Shown here: positions 29,377-41,601 of the stretch, in pieces | Position numbering within the stretch: the first letter of the stretch is position 1 | Layout: each line of letters opens with the position of its first letter | Origin: Allomyces arbusculus | Taxonomy: Eukaryota; Blastocladiomycota; Blastocladiomycetes; Blastocladiales; Blastocladiaceae | Reading direction: 5' to 3' | NCBI GenBank assembly: GCA_027604705.1 | Contig: JADHYV010000028.1 | Location: 186,001 to 250,000 of the forward strand | DNA: 64,000 bases | Program-made: the position numbers and the translations under genes | The notes under the pieces: model-generated | The model's input: the letters and a program-made list of their open reading frames with translations, nothing else | Database searches by the model: none | Told to the model about the DNA's origin: nothing

Positions 29377-32006
29377 TCACGAGCCATGCTCGTCGTCCGA
29401 CGATTCGCCATCATCAGACGCAGCCGCGTTCTCTGCCGCCGCCGGCGCGGGACTCTGCCCCACGGGCTTGGCCGCAGCCGCGACCGCGGCGCGCGCAGCC
29501 GCCGCGGCGGCCTTGCCGTTACCGTTACACGCAGCAGCCGCTGCTGCCGCCGCGACTGCAGCTGCGGCCGTCGCTGCCAACAAACGGTTCACGCGGTTCA
29601 TGCGGCGCTTCCCGTAAACGGCCTTGCACTTGCCACCGGGAGCCGACGTGTGCCGAGACAATGCGTCGCGGCGCCCAAACGCGCGCCCACACTCATCGCA
29701 CTTCCACGTCTTCTCACCGGTATGAATCCGCTCGTGCCGGCGCAGATCGTGGTTGCGCGAAAACCGCGCCTGGCACGGCGGGAACGAGCACTGGTAGGGT
29801 TTCGCCTCGGAAGTCGTGGTCGTCGGTGGGGACGCAGGTTCCGGTGGCGGTGGCGGGTAAGCCGACGCGGGCGGCTGCGGCGGAGTGCTCGGCAGACCGT
29901 GGTATGCCGCCGGGTGATGGTGCGGGTGATGACCGTGGGGGTGGTGCGCGTGCGCGTGGTGCGGATGGTGCGCGTGGTGCGCGTGCGGGTGCGCGGCGAG
30001 CGGGAACATGAGTTTCGACGCAGTGATCGCCTGCGGCGGGGCCATGGTCGCGGCCGACGGCGGCGGCGGGACGCCGAGCGGCAGGTCGAGCGGGTACGAC
30101 AGTTGGAACGACGGGTTCGCTGTCGCGGCCGTAGTCGCGGCAACGGCTGCGGCCACGGCCGCATCGATCGTGGGCAGCGGCAGCGGCGGCATCCCGAGGT
30201 CCTGCGGCGATGCCGGGTCGCGCATACGCTTCCGCCCGTTCCCCGTCGCGCCCCGGTCCGCCGTGGGCCCGCGGCAAATCAGCGGCGAGGCGACGAGGGA
30301 CGAAGGGATAATGGGCGTGCACGCCGGCGACGGCTGCAGGAGCCCGGACCGCGAGGCCGCGTTGATGACGAGCGGCGACTCGAGCGAGAAAAAGGACGGC
30401 ACATCGTGCGTACCGAGACTGTTGTCGTCTGGCAGCGCGAACCGCGGCCCCCCAGCACCCGTCGGCGCGCCAGGGGCAAAGACCGAGTCGACAGTCGGCA
30501 GCGACATGCCGAGCCCACGGGGCGCGGAAGATGACATCGGGTGCTCGAGCCGCTGCCGCTTCGCTGCGGGCCCATCGTGGAAGTCGGCGGGCGCCGTACT
30601 GAAGTAGAGCGTCGGTGGCGAACTCGTTGCGGCGGGCGATGGGTACTCGAAGACGCGCGACGCCATGGCGTGCAAGTCGCGCACCGCCGCGATCGGGCTC
30701 GACCCGGTCGTCGTCCCGGTTGGCGCCGCGGCGGCACCCGTCCCGGGGGACGTGGAACTGGCCTTGGACTCGGTCGACGCGCGCTGGTCTGATTCAAAAT
30801 CGTGCGGCCCGCGGCCTTGCATGATCAGCTTGGGCGAGACAGTAAACTCGCCATGCGAGGTGCTCGGCGACCCAGCGGCCGTGACATTGCCGCTCTGCGC
30901 GGCAAACGCGGCCGCGCTCGCGACCGCAGCTGCGGCGGCAGCGACGATCGGGCTGACCGTGCTTCTGTTGTTCGCAGCCGCAACTGCTCCGGTCAAATGC
31001 GCTTCCTCGTCCTTGAGCGCGCCGGCAAACCCAAGCGCAAACTCGCTCCCGGCCGCCGTAAACTGCGCGTCGTTCGCGGTAGTTGCGGTAGTCGTCGCCG
31101 CGATCGAGTGAGGCGACGTCCCGTCCGCCGCCTCAACGCCACCCTGCAGTACACCGCCGGCGGAGGCGGCGGCGGCCGACTGATCGGCAGCGTGATACGC
31201 GCCCTGGTCATTCTGCGTCGGCATCGAGCTGGGCACGCCGTACCGCTCAAAGAACTGCAGCGAGAACTCGGGTGACGCGAGCCTTGGGATCGGCGGAATC
31301 GCCAGGACCGTGCCGAGCGGGGACATCGGGTCGGCAAACGACCCATTCCCATAGGGCACGCGCGACGCGCCCGGCATCCCCGCGTAGGCCGGCGGCGGCG
31401 GCGGGATCCCGTACGTCGACACGGCCGAGGTCGGCGGCACCGGCAGGGTTGCGCGCGGACTCGGCAGCGGGTAGAGGCCCGTGGACCCCGGAAAAACTTC
31501 CGGGAACGTGGCCGACCGAGGCATTGGTGGTGGCGGGAGCGTGGGGTGGTCGGCTCGCATCGGCGACGCGACTTGGTCGCCGAGCAGGCCAAACGAAGAG
31601 AAAGACGGAAGTGCGGCCAACGGAATGTCGAGATTGGTCGTGTTTAAAGGCGGGAGTGACTTGGCATGCGCGGCCGCGTTAGTTGTGGTCGCCGACGGCG
31701 AAGGCCAGTACGCGTGGCCTGGGTCAGGCAAAGTGCCGGACCCGGGCGCGGTGCCAATGGGACGCGTGTAGGTCGGCGGCGAGGGTGCCCAGGACGCGTG
31801 CTGCGCAGCGGCACTGCCGAGGCCCTTGAAGTTGCCCTGCATCGCCGAGGAGAACGAGTCGCCTCCTGCACCCAACGGAGCGAAGACAAACCAATCATGT
31901 CGGATCAAGTGAGATGACGCGCTCTGTCATGATGAGAAAACAGCTGCGGAAAACCACGACACGTACGACTCGGCATGGAAAAGGACGACTCGTCGAGCAT
32001 GCTCAT
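29377..32006 (-). CDS. C2H2 zinc-finger transcription factor
   Basis: Two exons on the minus strand, 32006-31967 and 31865-29377; 842 residues. The short first exon (MSMLDESSFSMPSR) was found by its GTACGTG donor; it joins in phase to GDSFSSAMQGNF. Without it the long frame has no good ATG before residue 22. Residues 1-700 are low-complexity (Pro, Ala, Ser, with Thr runs) and include a His-rich block near 650 (HAHHAHHPHHAHAHHPHG). Two fingers lie at about 702-760: C-x4-C-x12-H-x3-H (YQCSFPPCQARF, then DLRRHERIH), a TGEK linker, then CDECGRAFGRRDALSRH. The second finger may use C760 rather than a second His. A poly-Ala and acidic tail follows. Finger spacing recalls fungal Crz1/Azf1-like factors, but assignment is not possible by eye. 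Confidence 0.85.
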
Positions 32007-34176
32007 TGTCGTCGTGGGTGTCGATGACGCGCAGTCTGAGCGAGAAGAGCAGATCTAAACACAACGTTGGGGCAACAGCAGCACTTGTCGGTCAACCACA
32101 CTGCGCATCAAGATCAAAACGGCCAGGCTGCCGTTGCTGAACCTTCAACCACCACGGCCAACAACCCCTTGTTTGCCGACCGAGCCTATCGCGCTCGACG
32201 ACCTGATCCGACGCGTCCTCGCGCAGAGAGAGCCCATGCCAACAAAATATTGGTCAAAAGGTCGGCCATAACGTACCCGTGACACGGTTCGGTTCGAGTA
32301 CGCGCGAAGAGGACCAGCAAACGGGTCACAGTCGGTACGACGTTGCTACAGAAGAACCATCACGACGCGACACGAGGCGGGTCAGTATCAGGAACGAGCA
32401 GACAGAGCACACTTTCCGTTACTGGCGCGCGCAACTCAAGGCAGGGCGATGGTGCGCAGCACAGCGTTCCGCGTGTGCGCGAGCCGCGTGCACGCGGGCC
32501 GACGGCTACTATCCCCCTGTACGCTAAGCGCGCTCCTCATCGAGAACACACTCACCAGAAAGACAGCCAGTCGCGATGGCCCACAGTCGAGCCAAGCGTG
32601 AACGCGGGAAAGCTGGTAGTGACGAGCGCGGGCGAACAAGGGATCACAATGATCAGTGACCGTCTGCGTGATGCTGGTTCGGTCGGTTGGACCACGGCAC
32701 GCTGGTGCGCACGGCGGGGGCGGCAGCGGCGAGCGTGGCGGCGCCTGATCCAGGGCGAGATGGCGGGCCAAGTAGTACCACTTGGGCTCGGGTAGGACAC
32801 GAAAGGTCGGTGTGCGCGGTGAAGGGGCGGGGGCGGCGAGAGAAGAAGCCGATGGCGTGGAGCAGCGTGGAGGTCAAGGGCAACGCTGGCCGGCCGGCTT
32901 GGCGACAGTGCGTGTGTGGCCGAAAGAAGGTTGCTGCTGCTGCTGCTGCTGCTGGTTGGTGGGTTGGCCCAGGTCGCTGCGCGTCGATCGGAGCTGCTCG
33001 TTGTTGCCCAGCGCTCCTGGCGGATAACTGGTCGCACGAGAGATGTGGCGCGGGCGTCGTCGTCGTCGTCGGAGAGCGCAAAGAGAGACTACGGAGACGC
33101 GGCCACCCGTGGTGGTGGTCCTGGTGGTGGTCGGGCGCAACCCGACCCTTGCTCGACCAGGCACCAGCGCAACGCCGAGGCGCGTCGTGCTGCAAGGGCG
33201 CTGCACGAGGCACGAGGGCACGGTGAACCCCGACAGCTGCGCGCGTGCGAGTCTTCGCCGACGTTTCGGTGATCGTGCGCGCATCTTGTTGGATGTATTT
33301 TTCATTTTGGGCCGGCGACTTCATCGTCGTCGCCCGCGATCTGCCCACGATCCCAGCAAACTGCAGCCAGTCGCCGTCGTCGCCCATGCCATCCCCACCA
33401 ACCATCCACCACAAAACCGTGGCCGCCCCACGTTCGTCATGGCGCGCAACCACGCGCAAGCTCGCACGCAGCGGACCCCGCGCTCACTCCCGGCCGAAGC
33501 ACGATCCAAGCCGTTCCATTTTGCGCAGCAGGCGCTGCATAAGGCATCGGCAGCGCCGGTGCGTGGCCAATCGCTGCCGCGGCATGCGGGTGCTTCCAAG
33601 CTCGTTGTTTGCTCGCTTCATCTCCGTTGTGGGGGCGTCGTCATCTTCAAGGGATGCGCACACTGCACGGTACGACACGGGGGGGTGTGGCGACGACAGA
33701 GACTCGGGCGTTTCGAACTTGAACGATGAAAAACGGGGCGAGCCCAAGCTGGGCCTGGGCCTTTGGTCTCGAAAAGGCCCGGTCCCAGGGGCGTACAGTC
33801 GACGGTGGCGGCCGAGAACATGCAGCCATTGGTGCCGACGATGCGGAACATGTGCATGGGGTTTGGGCGCTGGCAGTGAATGCGATTGGCTGGGCGAGAG
33901 GGGGTTTGGTGGTTGGGCAGAAGTGGAAGGCAGAGTGCTCGACAACGAGCCAAGGAACTCAAGGGTGGAAAAAAGTACCGATAAAATGAAAGGCAAATCA
34001 TAAATAAAATTCTGTCATCGATGGCATCCGCACAAACGAACCCAACCACGTCACATCAGCAACGATCACCAGCGTGGAGAACGACCCAGTCTCGCATCAA
34101 AAGAAAAAGAAAAAATCGAAACCAAACGAAACGCCGGATGGTGCTCTGGTATCCCGCATGCTCTTGTCGAGCCCCA
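32007..34176. other. Long region with no confident gene
   Basis: These 2.2 kb lie upstream of the C2H2 factor and downstream of the PARP-finger gene (both minus). Several frames of 150-270 codons occur on both strands, but they are Arg/Ser/Ala-rich and overlap one another. A (TGC/GCA)6-like triplet run is at 32933-32955. A coding-like segment with high third-base GC is on the minus strand at about 33745-33860 (reads FRIVGTNGCMFSAATVDC). No homologue is recognised. Confidence 0.5.
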
Positions 34177-35144
34177 TCAGTCTTCGGCATCACCGACACG
34201 GCGACGCTTGGCCGCAGCCGCGCGCGTACGGCCCGCCGAATCGACCTCGTGCTCGCCCGTCGCGGCCGACTCGCCCTGCTGCTCGGCTGACTGTTTGCGC
34301 GTGCGCTTGGTCGCAGCCGCGGGCCTACTGGCCGTGGCGGCATCGCGTGCGGCTTTGCGCTCCGCGGCCTTGGCCGCCTTCTCGGCCTTGGCCTGCGCCT
34401 TTTCGGCGTCTTTCGCAGCCTTGGCCTGCGCGCGTTCCTCGGCCTTGGCCGCCTTGGCCGCCTCCTTTTCGGCCTCCTTGGCCGCCTTGACGCGCATCCG
34501 CTCAGCTTCGGCAGCGAGCTTGGCCGCAGCTTTAGCGCCCTCCTTTTCCTCCTCCGTCCCGCCCGCAACGAACCCGTCCTCGAATGCCTTGCGCACGAGC
34601 TCTTGGTCTTCGGGCGTCAGCGTCTCGAACCCGCCGAGGTTATCCTCAATCGAGTTTATGTTGTCCAGCAGGCGCGACGTGACGCACCGCCAGTGGCTAA
34701 TGGGTGGATGGAGGACCCGAGGCGGTCAGCGCGAATCAGCAACACATTGGCGCGTGGATCGCGTGGAGAACGCACCGGTACTTGGTCATTGGTGTCGCAC
34801 CACTTGAGAAATGAACGCCGAGACGCAGTTCACCCTTCTGTCGACGGGTTCCATCCAAAATGCGTGAGTTTGGGCATCAACGATTGGGCCGGGCGAAAAA
34901 TGAACAAACGCGGCCTCAACAGACCTCGATCGTGGCATTGCACGCCTTGCCGGCGGCGCACTTGGACCGGCCCGACTTGGCGTACTATTCGACCGGTAAC
35001 AGAGAGTCGCGATTCGCGTCAGATCCATTCCTTGTCCTAGTCGCCGGCTTGCTTGGGCGCGGGCAGGGGGAGCCCCCTTCTGCTGCTGCGGCAGCGTGAC
35101 GAGGCGAGCAGGCGCACCTCAACAAAGTATTCGGTGTCGGCCAT
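34177..35144 (-). CDS. PARP-type zinc-finger protein with charged Ala/Lys/Glu helix
   Basis: Four exons on the minus strand: 35144-35118, 34984-34925, 34837-34776 and 34696-34177; 222 residues. The first three exons are too short to show as frames and were found by splice sites; phases agree throughout. The zinc finger covers residues 6-60: EYAKSGRSKC (C18), C24, KGELRLGVHF, then RHWRC giving H51 and C54. The wording matches fungal proteins with one PARP-type (nick-sensing) finger, including the following LTPEDQELVRKAFEDGFV. There is no catalytic PARP domain. Residues about 105-170 are a nearly pure Ala/Lys/Glu/Arg stretch, likely one long single alpha-helix. The end is basic (TKRTRKQ, AKRRRVGDAED), a probable nuclear signal. 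Role: DNA-end or nick binding is inferred from the finger family only. Confidence 0.88.
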
Positions 35145-35731
35145 GGTTGCAGCAGGGTTGGTTGAGGTGAAGACTGATGGTGCAGGCTTGGCTTGCTGGT
35201 CGAGCGAGGTTCACCCGTCCCGTCGAAGTTGGAGAGCGAGGACGAGCGAGCGGGGAGAGCGCGCGCTCAAAAGGCGCGCGCTGCGGGTGGGGAGCGTTGG
35301 GAACGTCATGGTCGCTCGCAATCGTCGAGTCAGAACCGGTCCGAAGTCCAGCTCCAGGTCGGGGGCAGCGCGGCGGTGGGGTGGGTGCGTGCCGTGCGGG
35401 CAACCGCTCAGAGCTTGACGAACACAAAAACGCGACCGAGGCGGAAAGGCGGAAGCAGAGGACCCCTCCGGCTCAGCCATGGCAACAACGCACGTGAGGC
35501 AGACGTGACCGCGTCACACGTCTCCCGCTTTGCCTGATCGGGCGGGCAGGGAGCACGGCCGGCAGTGCACTGCCTGCAGCCACGACGGCGCGGCCGGTCG
35601 ACGCCTGTTCGCAACCCGATATTATTTCTCGAAAGTCTCCGGCACTGCTCTTGCCACTTGCCGCACTCCAATAGACGAACGAGCCCGATCCGCTGTGTTG
35701 CCCAACACGACCCCGCAGCAGCAACGTCAAT
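35145..35731. other. Divergent promoter region
   Basis: A 587-bp region between the divergent PARP-finger and C1-finger genes. No TATA box or gene is seen; the last 100 bp before 35732 are CA-rich. Confidence 0.55.
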
Positions 35732-37598
35732 ATGCCCGTCGCCGCCCGTCCGACCGGTCAGCCCCCACCATCACCGCCACCTACCAGACGCTCGCCCACC
35801 GCCCAACAACCTTCTCCACCCAATACAACCTTCTCCACCCGCCGTCGCCGTGCCGCCTCGGCCGCTCCCGCGTCCTACCTGCGCGTCGACACGCACCACG
35901 CCACGTCACCATTGCGGTTCCTCGTCAATCAATTCCGTGACTCGTGCTCGACCGTGCTCATCGCTGTCGCGCACGTTCGTCCTGCCCATCTCGACGACGA
36001 CGACGGTGGCGAGCGCGACCGCGCCCTGCGCGCTGTTGTCGTGGCTCTGCGGCAGGCCGTCGCGCACGCGAATGCGGTTGCGCAGTACTTGACATCGTTT
36101 GCGTCCGTGTCGGACGCGACCTTGAATGGGTTGCGCGCGCAAGCACGCGTCGCGGTAGATGCGCTGCTGGCCGTCTCGGCTGCACCCGAAGAGACGGTGG
36201 AGAGCGATGCGGAAACGCAGGGTGCCGGATTGATTGCGTTTGTGCGCCAGTTTGGCGACCTGGCTCGTCGTGTCTACGACATGGTCGATTGTTACACGGC
36301 GCTCGGTCGCGTCGCGGTGCGGTTCTGCCTTGTCGTCTGGACTGTATCGGTCGATCCTTGACCCTTCTGGTAGCGACTGACCCGGCGGAGCAAATTCGTA
36401 GACACCGAACGAGCTGGCGGCCGCGGAGCGTACCCTCTCGTTGAACCAAGTACCCGCAACGACCAAGCCAGAGTCGGTACCACGGGATCAATCCACCACA
36501 ATGCGTTCCCCGCGCCCAGACGCCTCACAAAATGCAGCACTTCGACGCCGTTCGTCCCCACCGCGCTCGCCCGTCCCGCCCACCCCCACCTCCAAACGCA
36601 CCATGCCGCACGACTCCGTCCCGACCGCAGCTGCCGTCGCGCGACTGACCGATCTGAGCCGTGCCGCCGCGCTGGTCGCCGAACAAGCCGCGGCCGCGGC
36701 CGCCGCCATGTCCGCGCCCGACCCCATCCCAAAACCACGTCCGCGTCCACGGTCCCCGGCACGCAACCCGTACGCCGACCGCCCCTTACTCGACGCCTCG
36801 CGCAAGGTGTGGCGGCACGAATGGACCGAGACGCGCGTCGACGTGACGGGCCGGACGCAGCCCTCATGCGGGATTTGCAGTAGGTCCTTCAAGTTTATCG
36901 AGCGCCGCGTGCTGTGCCGTGCGTGCCGGCTGACTGTGCACGCGTCGTGTTTTGACGGTGGACACCCGGAATGGATCGAGTGCGGCGTGTACGGGCCGGG
37001 CGAGAGTGGGGGCGGGGAGGGGGCGAGGATGCAGTTCCCAAAGTGGAACGCGTGCTGTCCTGCGGACGAGGAAGGGAAGAGTGGAGAAGAGGCGCCGACG
37101 CCGATGCAGGCTGCGCGCGGATGCGGGCGCCGGCCGAGTCCGCCGCGGTCGTGGGAGCCGATGGTCAAGATTGGGTCGTCGGAGACGCTCGTGCCGCCGC
37201 CAACGGGCGCTGAGACGTGGCGAACGGCACCCCGGGAGGCGCACCGCGGTCGGCCGGAGTCGAGGACAAGCTCGAGTCGTGATGCCCGTCCGCCGTCCGC
37301 GCCGAGCCGGGAACGCACGGTTCCATCCGAAACCTATGGGAACGAATATGACAACGGAACCGTGCACCGCGAGTCACCGCCGCCGCCGATGCTGCCGTCG
37401 CTCGAGTCGCTGCTGGACAATGGCAAGGCGTGGATTAGCCTCGACTCGCCGTCGCTGTACGCGGCGCTGCGCGGTCCATCCAGCGAGTCGCAGCCGCAAC
37501 TGCCGGAGCCGAGGAGCGCAGGCGGAGGCGGAGGCGGGGCCGGGGCCGGGACTCGTCGACTGGGACAGCAGCGCGGGGACGCGGCTGGCGGACACTGA
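35732..37598 (+). CDS. Protein with helical N-domain and C1-like zinc finger (hypothetical)
   Basis: My model has three exons: 35732-36316, 36374-36476 and 36520-37598; 588 residues. The first half (residues 50-195) is helical and unlike anything I recognise (e.g. LRFLVNQFRDSCSTV, LIAFVRQFGDLARRVYDMVD). The second contains a compact C1-like zinc cluster at about 346-385: C346-x2-C, CRACRLTVHASC, then GHPEWIEC, as in cysteine-rich lipid- or protein-binding domains. The rest is Ser/Pro/Arg-rich. The two introns (57 and 43 nt) have clean GT/AG ends and keep frame, which is why I join the halves. They could instead be two genes, the second starting at ATG 36501. Function is unknown; signalling at membranes is a guess from the C1-like domain. 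Confidence 0.6.
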
Positions 37599-37999
37599 GA
37601 AGGACTGGGAGGAGGACTAGAGGTATCTGATCAGTCGGCAGATCACTATTTTGCACAGTGGAGGCAGGTGCGCACCGCCGGCAATGATTGGACTGCAAAG
37701 TCATGAGCGGCGGTCATTTTGCGCTGGAGAAAAACCTGCCGAAACCCGACCCAAGACGCGTTGGCGCGGTTTGCCTCTGAAAGGCAAGGCAAACAGTGAG
37801 TGACACGTCGCCGCCTCCGCCGACTGCGGCAACGGCGACTCCCACGCCGGCGCCGACACCCATCGCCCGTCGTCGCTCCCCGCGTGCCCATCAAACTCCC
37901 CCGTTCTCTCTGCAAGTGCCCGTCCCGCGCCCGTGCTGCGCCTGCTGCCCGTTCTTCCCCCGCCCCGCGCTGAACCCGATACCTCGAGACGCGAAAACC
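37599..37999. other. Intergenic spacer, possibly 5' leader of the PSP1-domain gene
   Basis: About 400 bp between same-strand genes. The frame of the next gene is open upstream to about 37796 but contains no ATG before 38000, so I treat this as leader and promoter. No motif stands out. Confidence 0.55.
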
Positions 38000-40524
38000 A
38001 TGAGCGGCTACAACCCGTCGCGCCGCCGCAACTCCTACGCCGCACTGTTCCCGACACCTACTGACCACGACGACGACGGCGACGGTGGCCCGCCCATGCC
38101 GCCACGCGGCCGTGCCGTGCGGCCCTCCAAGTCGCGCGGCGCCTCGCCCGCCGGCCCAACCTCGGGTGCGCGGTCGCGCGGCTCCTCGCCCACGGGAAGT
38201 GCAACCTCCCACCCGCTCGCCGCCGCATCGTGGCGCTCGGCCGGCGCTAGCAACGGCGGTGCACCGCTGTCGGGCGCGTTTGCACGCCGTCGGTCGTCGC
38301 ACCACATTTGGGCCGATGCGGCCGCTGCTGCGGGTGGGGCCGCGCCGGCACCGGCATCGCACTTGCTCCCGCCGCATTTGGCCAACTTGCCGCGGCGCGC
38401 GTCGGCGGCACCCGCGCTCGTGACGCCTATGCCATCCGGTGCGGGCGCGGCGTCGCGACGGCCCAGCGTGGCCTCGTCGATTGGCGTGGCCGATTTGGCC
38501 GGCGTTCTCGAGGACGCCGAGCTCGAGCTCGACGACGAGGCGTTGCAGGCCTACTTGGCTATGCAGCTGCACCGCCGGTAAGTTGTGTCTTGGCTCGCGC
38601 CTGACCCAATGTGGAGGTGTTAGAGTTGGTTCGGTCGGTGCTGGTGATGGGCAACGCGACGAGACGCGCGTGTTCGAGGTGGATGTCTCGCTTGCATTCG
38701 GTTGCACCACCACCACGCGCGCGCGCACGTCGACCAGCCAGCCTGTTTGGCACGTCGTGTCGTGTTGCCACAAATCACCCGGCCGCGCAGCCAGCTCGCC
38801 CTTCATGATCAAGTCGAACCCGTGCCGAGTGCCTGAAAATGCCATGCTAACGCGCGCCGGTTTGCCTTTTGTGTAGCCGCAGCTCGCTCGCGGCGCCCCC
38901 ACGCCGCCACTCGGTCGCCGGCCCGCTCTTCACGGCGCTGCGCCCAAGCAAGTGCCTGTCCGACGCGCTCGCCAACCTGGCCATTGCCGACGAGCACGCC
39001 GCCGCTGCCGCTGCTGCCGCTGCTGCCGCTGCCGCCGCAGTGGCCGCCGCTGCCGCTGCCGAGAACATTCCGCTCGTCCCGCCCGTGCCGGACGTGCGCC
39101 TGCACCCTGCGGCGACGACAGCACCTCCGGCCGTCCCGACGCTGTCGGTTCCGACGATCTCCGTCTCGGTCGACGAGTACTTTGACTCGCCGAACCCGAC
39201 GCTGCTCGCGCCGATGCCGCCGGGCGCCGCGAGCCCGCACCATGCGCGCCGCCGGTCGTCGGTCTCGGCAGCACTCCCGCAAATGCCGTCGCCGCCGCCG
39301 CCGCCCGTGCCGCACCTCCCGCCGCATGCGGCGCGCCACCATGCGCCGCCCGGTCCAGCGGCGCATGGCAGCAACGGCAGGACCATGCACCACCACCACC
39401 AGCAGCCGCACCAGCACCACCACCAGCACCACCACCAGGCGTCGTCCACGGGACCGGCCCGCGGGACGACGCACGTCTCGCCGCGCACGCCGCACCAGCA
39501 GTTGCCGTCGCCGCGTACCGCACACCAGCCGCGCCCACACGCGCGCGGCGTCTCGCCCGACCGCGATTCGCGGGGGCCGCGTGGCGCGCCGGCCGTGTCG
39601 CCCAGCGGCAAGAAGTCCGCACAACAGCCGTCGCCGTCGCACGACGACAACGTCGACATTGGTCGCGGAATCCCGCTGCATGTGCTCGCGCCCGACCACC
39701 CGCTGTACATTGTCGAGTTCAAGGCCGGGCGGTCGGATCTCTTCTATGTCGCGGACGAGGACGCCGATGGCCTGGTCATTACCGTGGGCGACCTGGTCAT
39801 TGTCGAGGCCGACCGGGGCAAAGATCTCGGCAAGGTCATTCACGACCAGGTGCGCCCACACCAGATCCAGGCTTTGCAGGCGACGCAGTCTGAGGCATTG
39901 CGCGAACTGCACCGCGTGAACCGCGAAATTCACCCCAAGCGGATTTACCGGCTCGCGCGGCCGCAGGAAGTGGCGCTGTTGGTCGCCAAATCGCAGGACG
40001 AGGCGAAAGCCATGGCCGTATGTGCGACCAAGGTGCGGCAAAAGAAGTTGCCCATGGAGGTGGTCGATGCCGAGTACCAGTGGGACCGCCGCCGGTTGAC
40101 GTTTTATTTCGTGGCCGACCACCGCATCGATTTCCGCGAACTCGTGCGCGAACTGTTCAAGATTTACAAGACGCGCATTTGGATGATGGCCGTTGATGCG
40201 ATCACCAAGGCCCCGATGCTCCCGCCGCCCGCCGAACGCATGAATGCAGACTCGGCGGCCGCGGCCGACGCGTTCCTCGGGGTGCCCATTGCCGCGGAAC
40301 CGGGTGCGCGCCGGCGCAAGTCGTTACCGCTGCATGCACGTGCTGGGGATGAGGGGGCCGCCGCGCTCGAGATGCTGCGTGTTGCTGCAGCACGCGCGCG
40401 CAAGCATAGTGTGAGTGGCGGGTCGAGCTCGCCGCCGTCGCCGATTGGTAACGAAGCGACGCTCACAGCGACGACAACCGAGACGGTGCTGACCCGTGAT
40501 ATTGGTGTGCCCGCGGACGCATGA
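38000..40524 (+). CDS. PSP1 C-terminal domain protein
   Basis: Two exons, 38000-38577 and 38877-40524; 741 residues. The PSP1 C-terminal domain (about residues 455-635) is unmistakable: YIVEFKAGRSDLFYVADEDA, LVIVEADRGKDLGKVIHD, EVVDAEYQWDRRRLTFYFVA and IDFRELVRELFKIYKTRIWM. Fungal members are little-studied cytoplasmic proteins linked to RNA granules and DNA-replication suppressors in yeast; bacterial relatives (YaaT/RicT) act in RNA turnover. The N-terminal 450 residues are disordered, Ala/Pro/Ser-rich, with RRNS and RRSS sites that look like basophilic kinase targets and a His/Gln-rich block (HHHHQQPHQHHHQHHHQ, about residue 368). The intron of 299 nt is long for this window; its join reads LHRRRSSLAAPPRRHS. 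Confidence 0.9.
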
Positions 40525-41601
40525 GTGGGTCTGGTTTTTTCGTTGACGATGAAACGCGTGATGGTTTAGGATGCGTGTTTTGTTCCGAATTCTTTGGATT
40601 TTCGTGTTTGGCGCTACACATCCCTTTTTCTTTCCCTCACCTCATCATGTTCGGCCTTTTGACCGCAAGCCTGACCGTGGAGAGCCGGGCGATTATGAAC
40701 ATATACATAACTTGTTGCTGCGAACGTCAGTTGCTGCAGACCCTCGACGTTGTCGTTGCCGTCAGAGACGGAGGGCATTGAATTCACTGCCATCGGTTGG
40801 CGACTTGTTTCCAATCTGACAAGCCGAAAGTGCCGCAACCCGGTTCCGATTTCACTCATGCATTTCCCGCTATTTCACTTAGCACGAGCGCTCACAGAAT
40901 GTGTGTCGTAGCACACACCAGTGCCGTTGTATGGTATTCCGCCCCGTATTTCCACTCGCACTGCACACTGACCTTCCTCACCCCTGTCACCCGGTACGAA
41001 AGAAGAGAACGCTCATGGTTCTGCGCGTGTTCTCCACCCGGACAAGCCGCTCTCAAAAGTTTGATTAGCAACTGGATCCATCGACAGCGTCGACGCTCTT
41101 GTTTTCCATTGCCACTGACCTCTTTCGAACCTAGATCACCCAACCGCTCCGCGATGCGCGCCGTGAGCAACCATAGTCTTTTGTCATGCTCTCCTCCTAG
41201 CCGCGGGCCATGAGCGACATCCATTTAAGGCAATGCCCGACAAGGATAAGCAATGGCCGAGGCGCGAAGAATGCGATCCGGCTCCCTCGTCACACACGGG
41301 TCGATCGTGCCATCCTTGCGATTTCGATAAAAACTGGCCCATGGTGTTTGTTGATGACGGTCCTTGCGCTCGCCAGCAGAACAATTGTGTCCCAGTCGAC
41401 ATTAAAGAGATAAAATTGAATGACGGACCTTTCATCACGCTGGGTTCGCGATCGACACTTCAACTTGCGACACTGGTCAAGGCCCTGCAGCAACATTCAC
41501 ATCCGTCATTGCCAATCAGATATTTCCCGCAACTTGCTGCAAGACACGCCATCCACGCCATTTCACCATCTTTTCAGCAGCATTCTCTTGGATCCGACTC
41601 G
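40525..41601. other. Intergenic region with repeat fragments
   Basis: A 1.1-kb, less GC-rich stretch between same-strand genes. It holds a 24-bp sequence (41006-41029) repeated at 47118-47140 and a 16-bp sequence (41026-41041) repeated at 52174-52189. No gene is recognised. Confidence 0.55.
41006..41041. repeat. Dispersed repeat fragment
   Basis: The first 24 bases match 47118-47140 with one change and one gap (shared AGAACGCT and TGGTTCTGCGCGTG). The last 16 (CGTGTTCTCCACCCGG) are identical to 52174-52189. These short matches suggest relics of one element family; the family is not recognised. Confidence 0.6.

Noticed and set aside
32165-32300. A GGTTCGAGT stretch resembling a tRNA B-box
   Set aside because: No matching A-box or cloverleaf pairing could be found around it; no tRNA gene is supported anywhere in the window.
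32653-33459. A 268-codon minus-strand frame in the 32-34 kb region
   Set aside because: His/Arg/Ala low complexity with overlapping frames on the other strand and no recognised motif.
38809-40122. A 437-codon minus-strand frame opposite the PSP1-domain gene
   Set aside because: Shadow frame, mostly Arg/Gly/Val low complexity.
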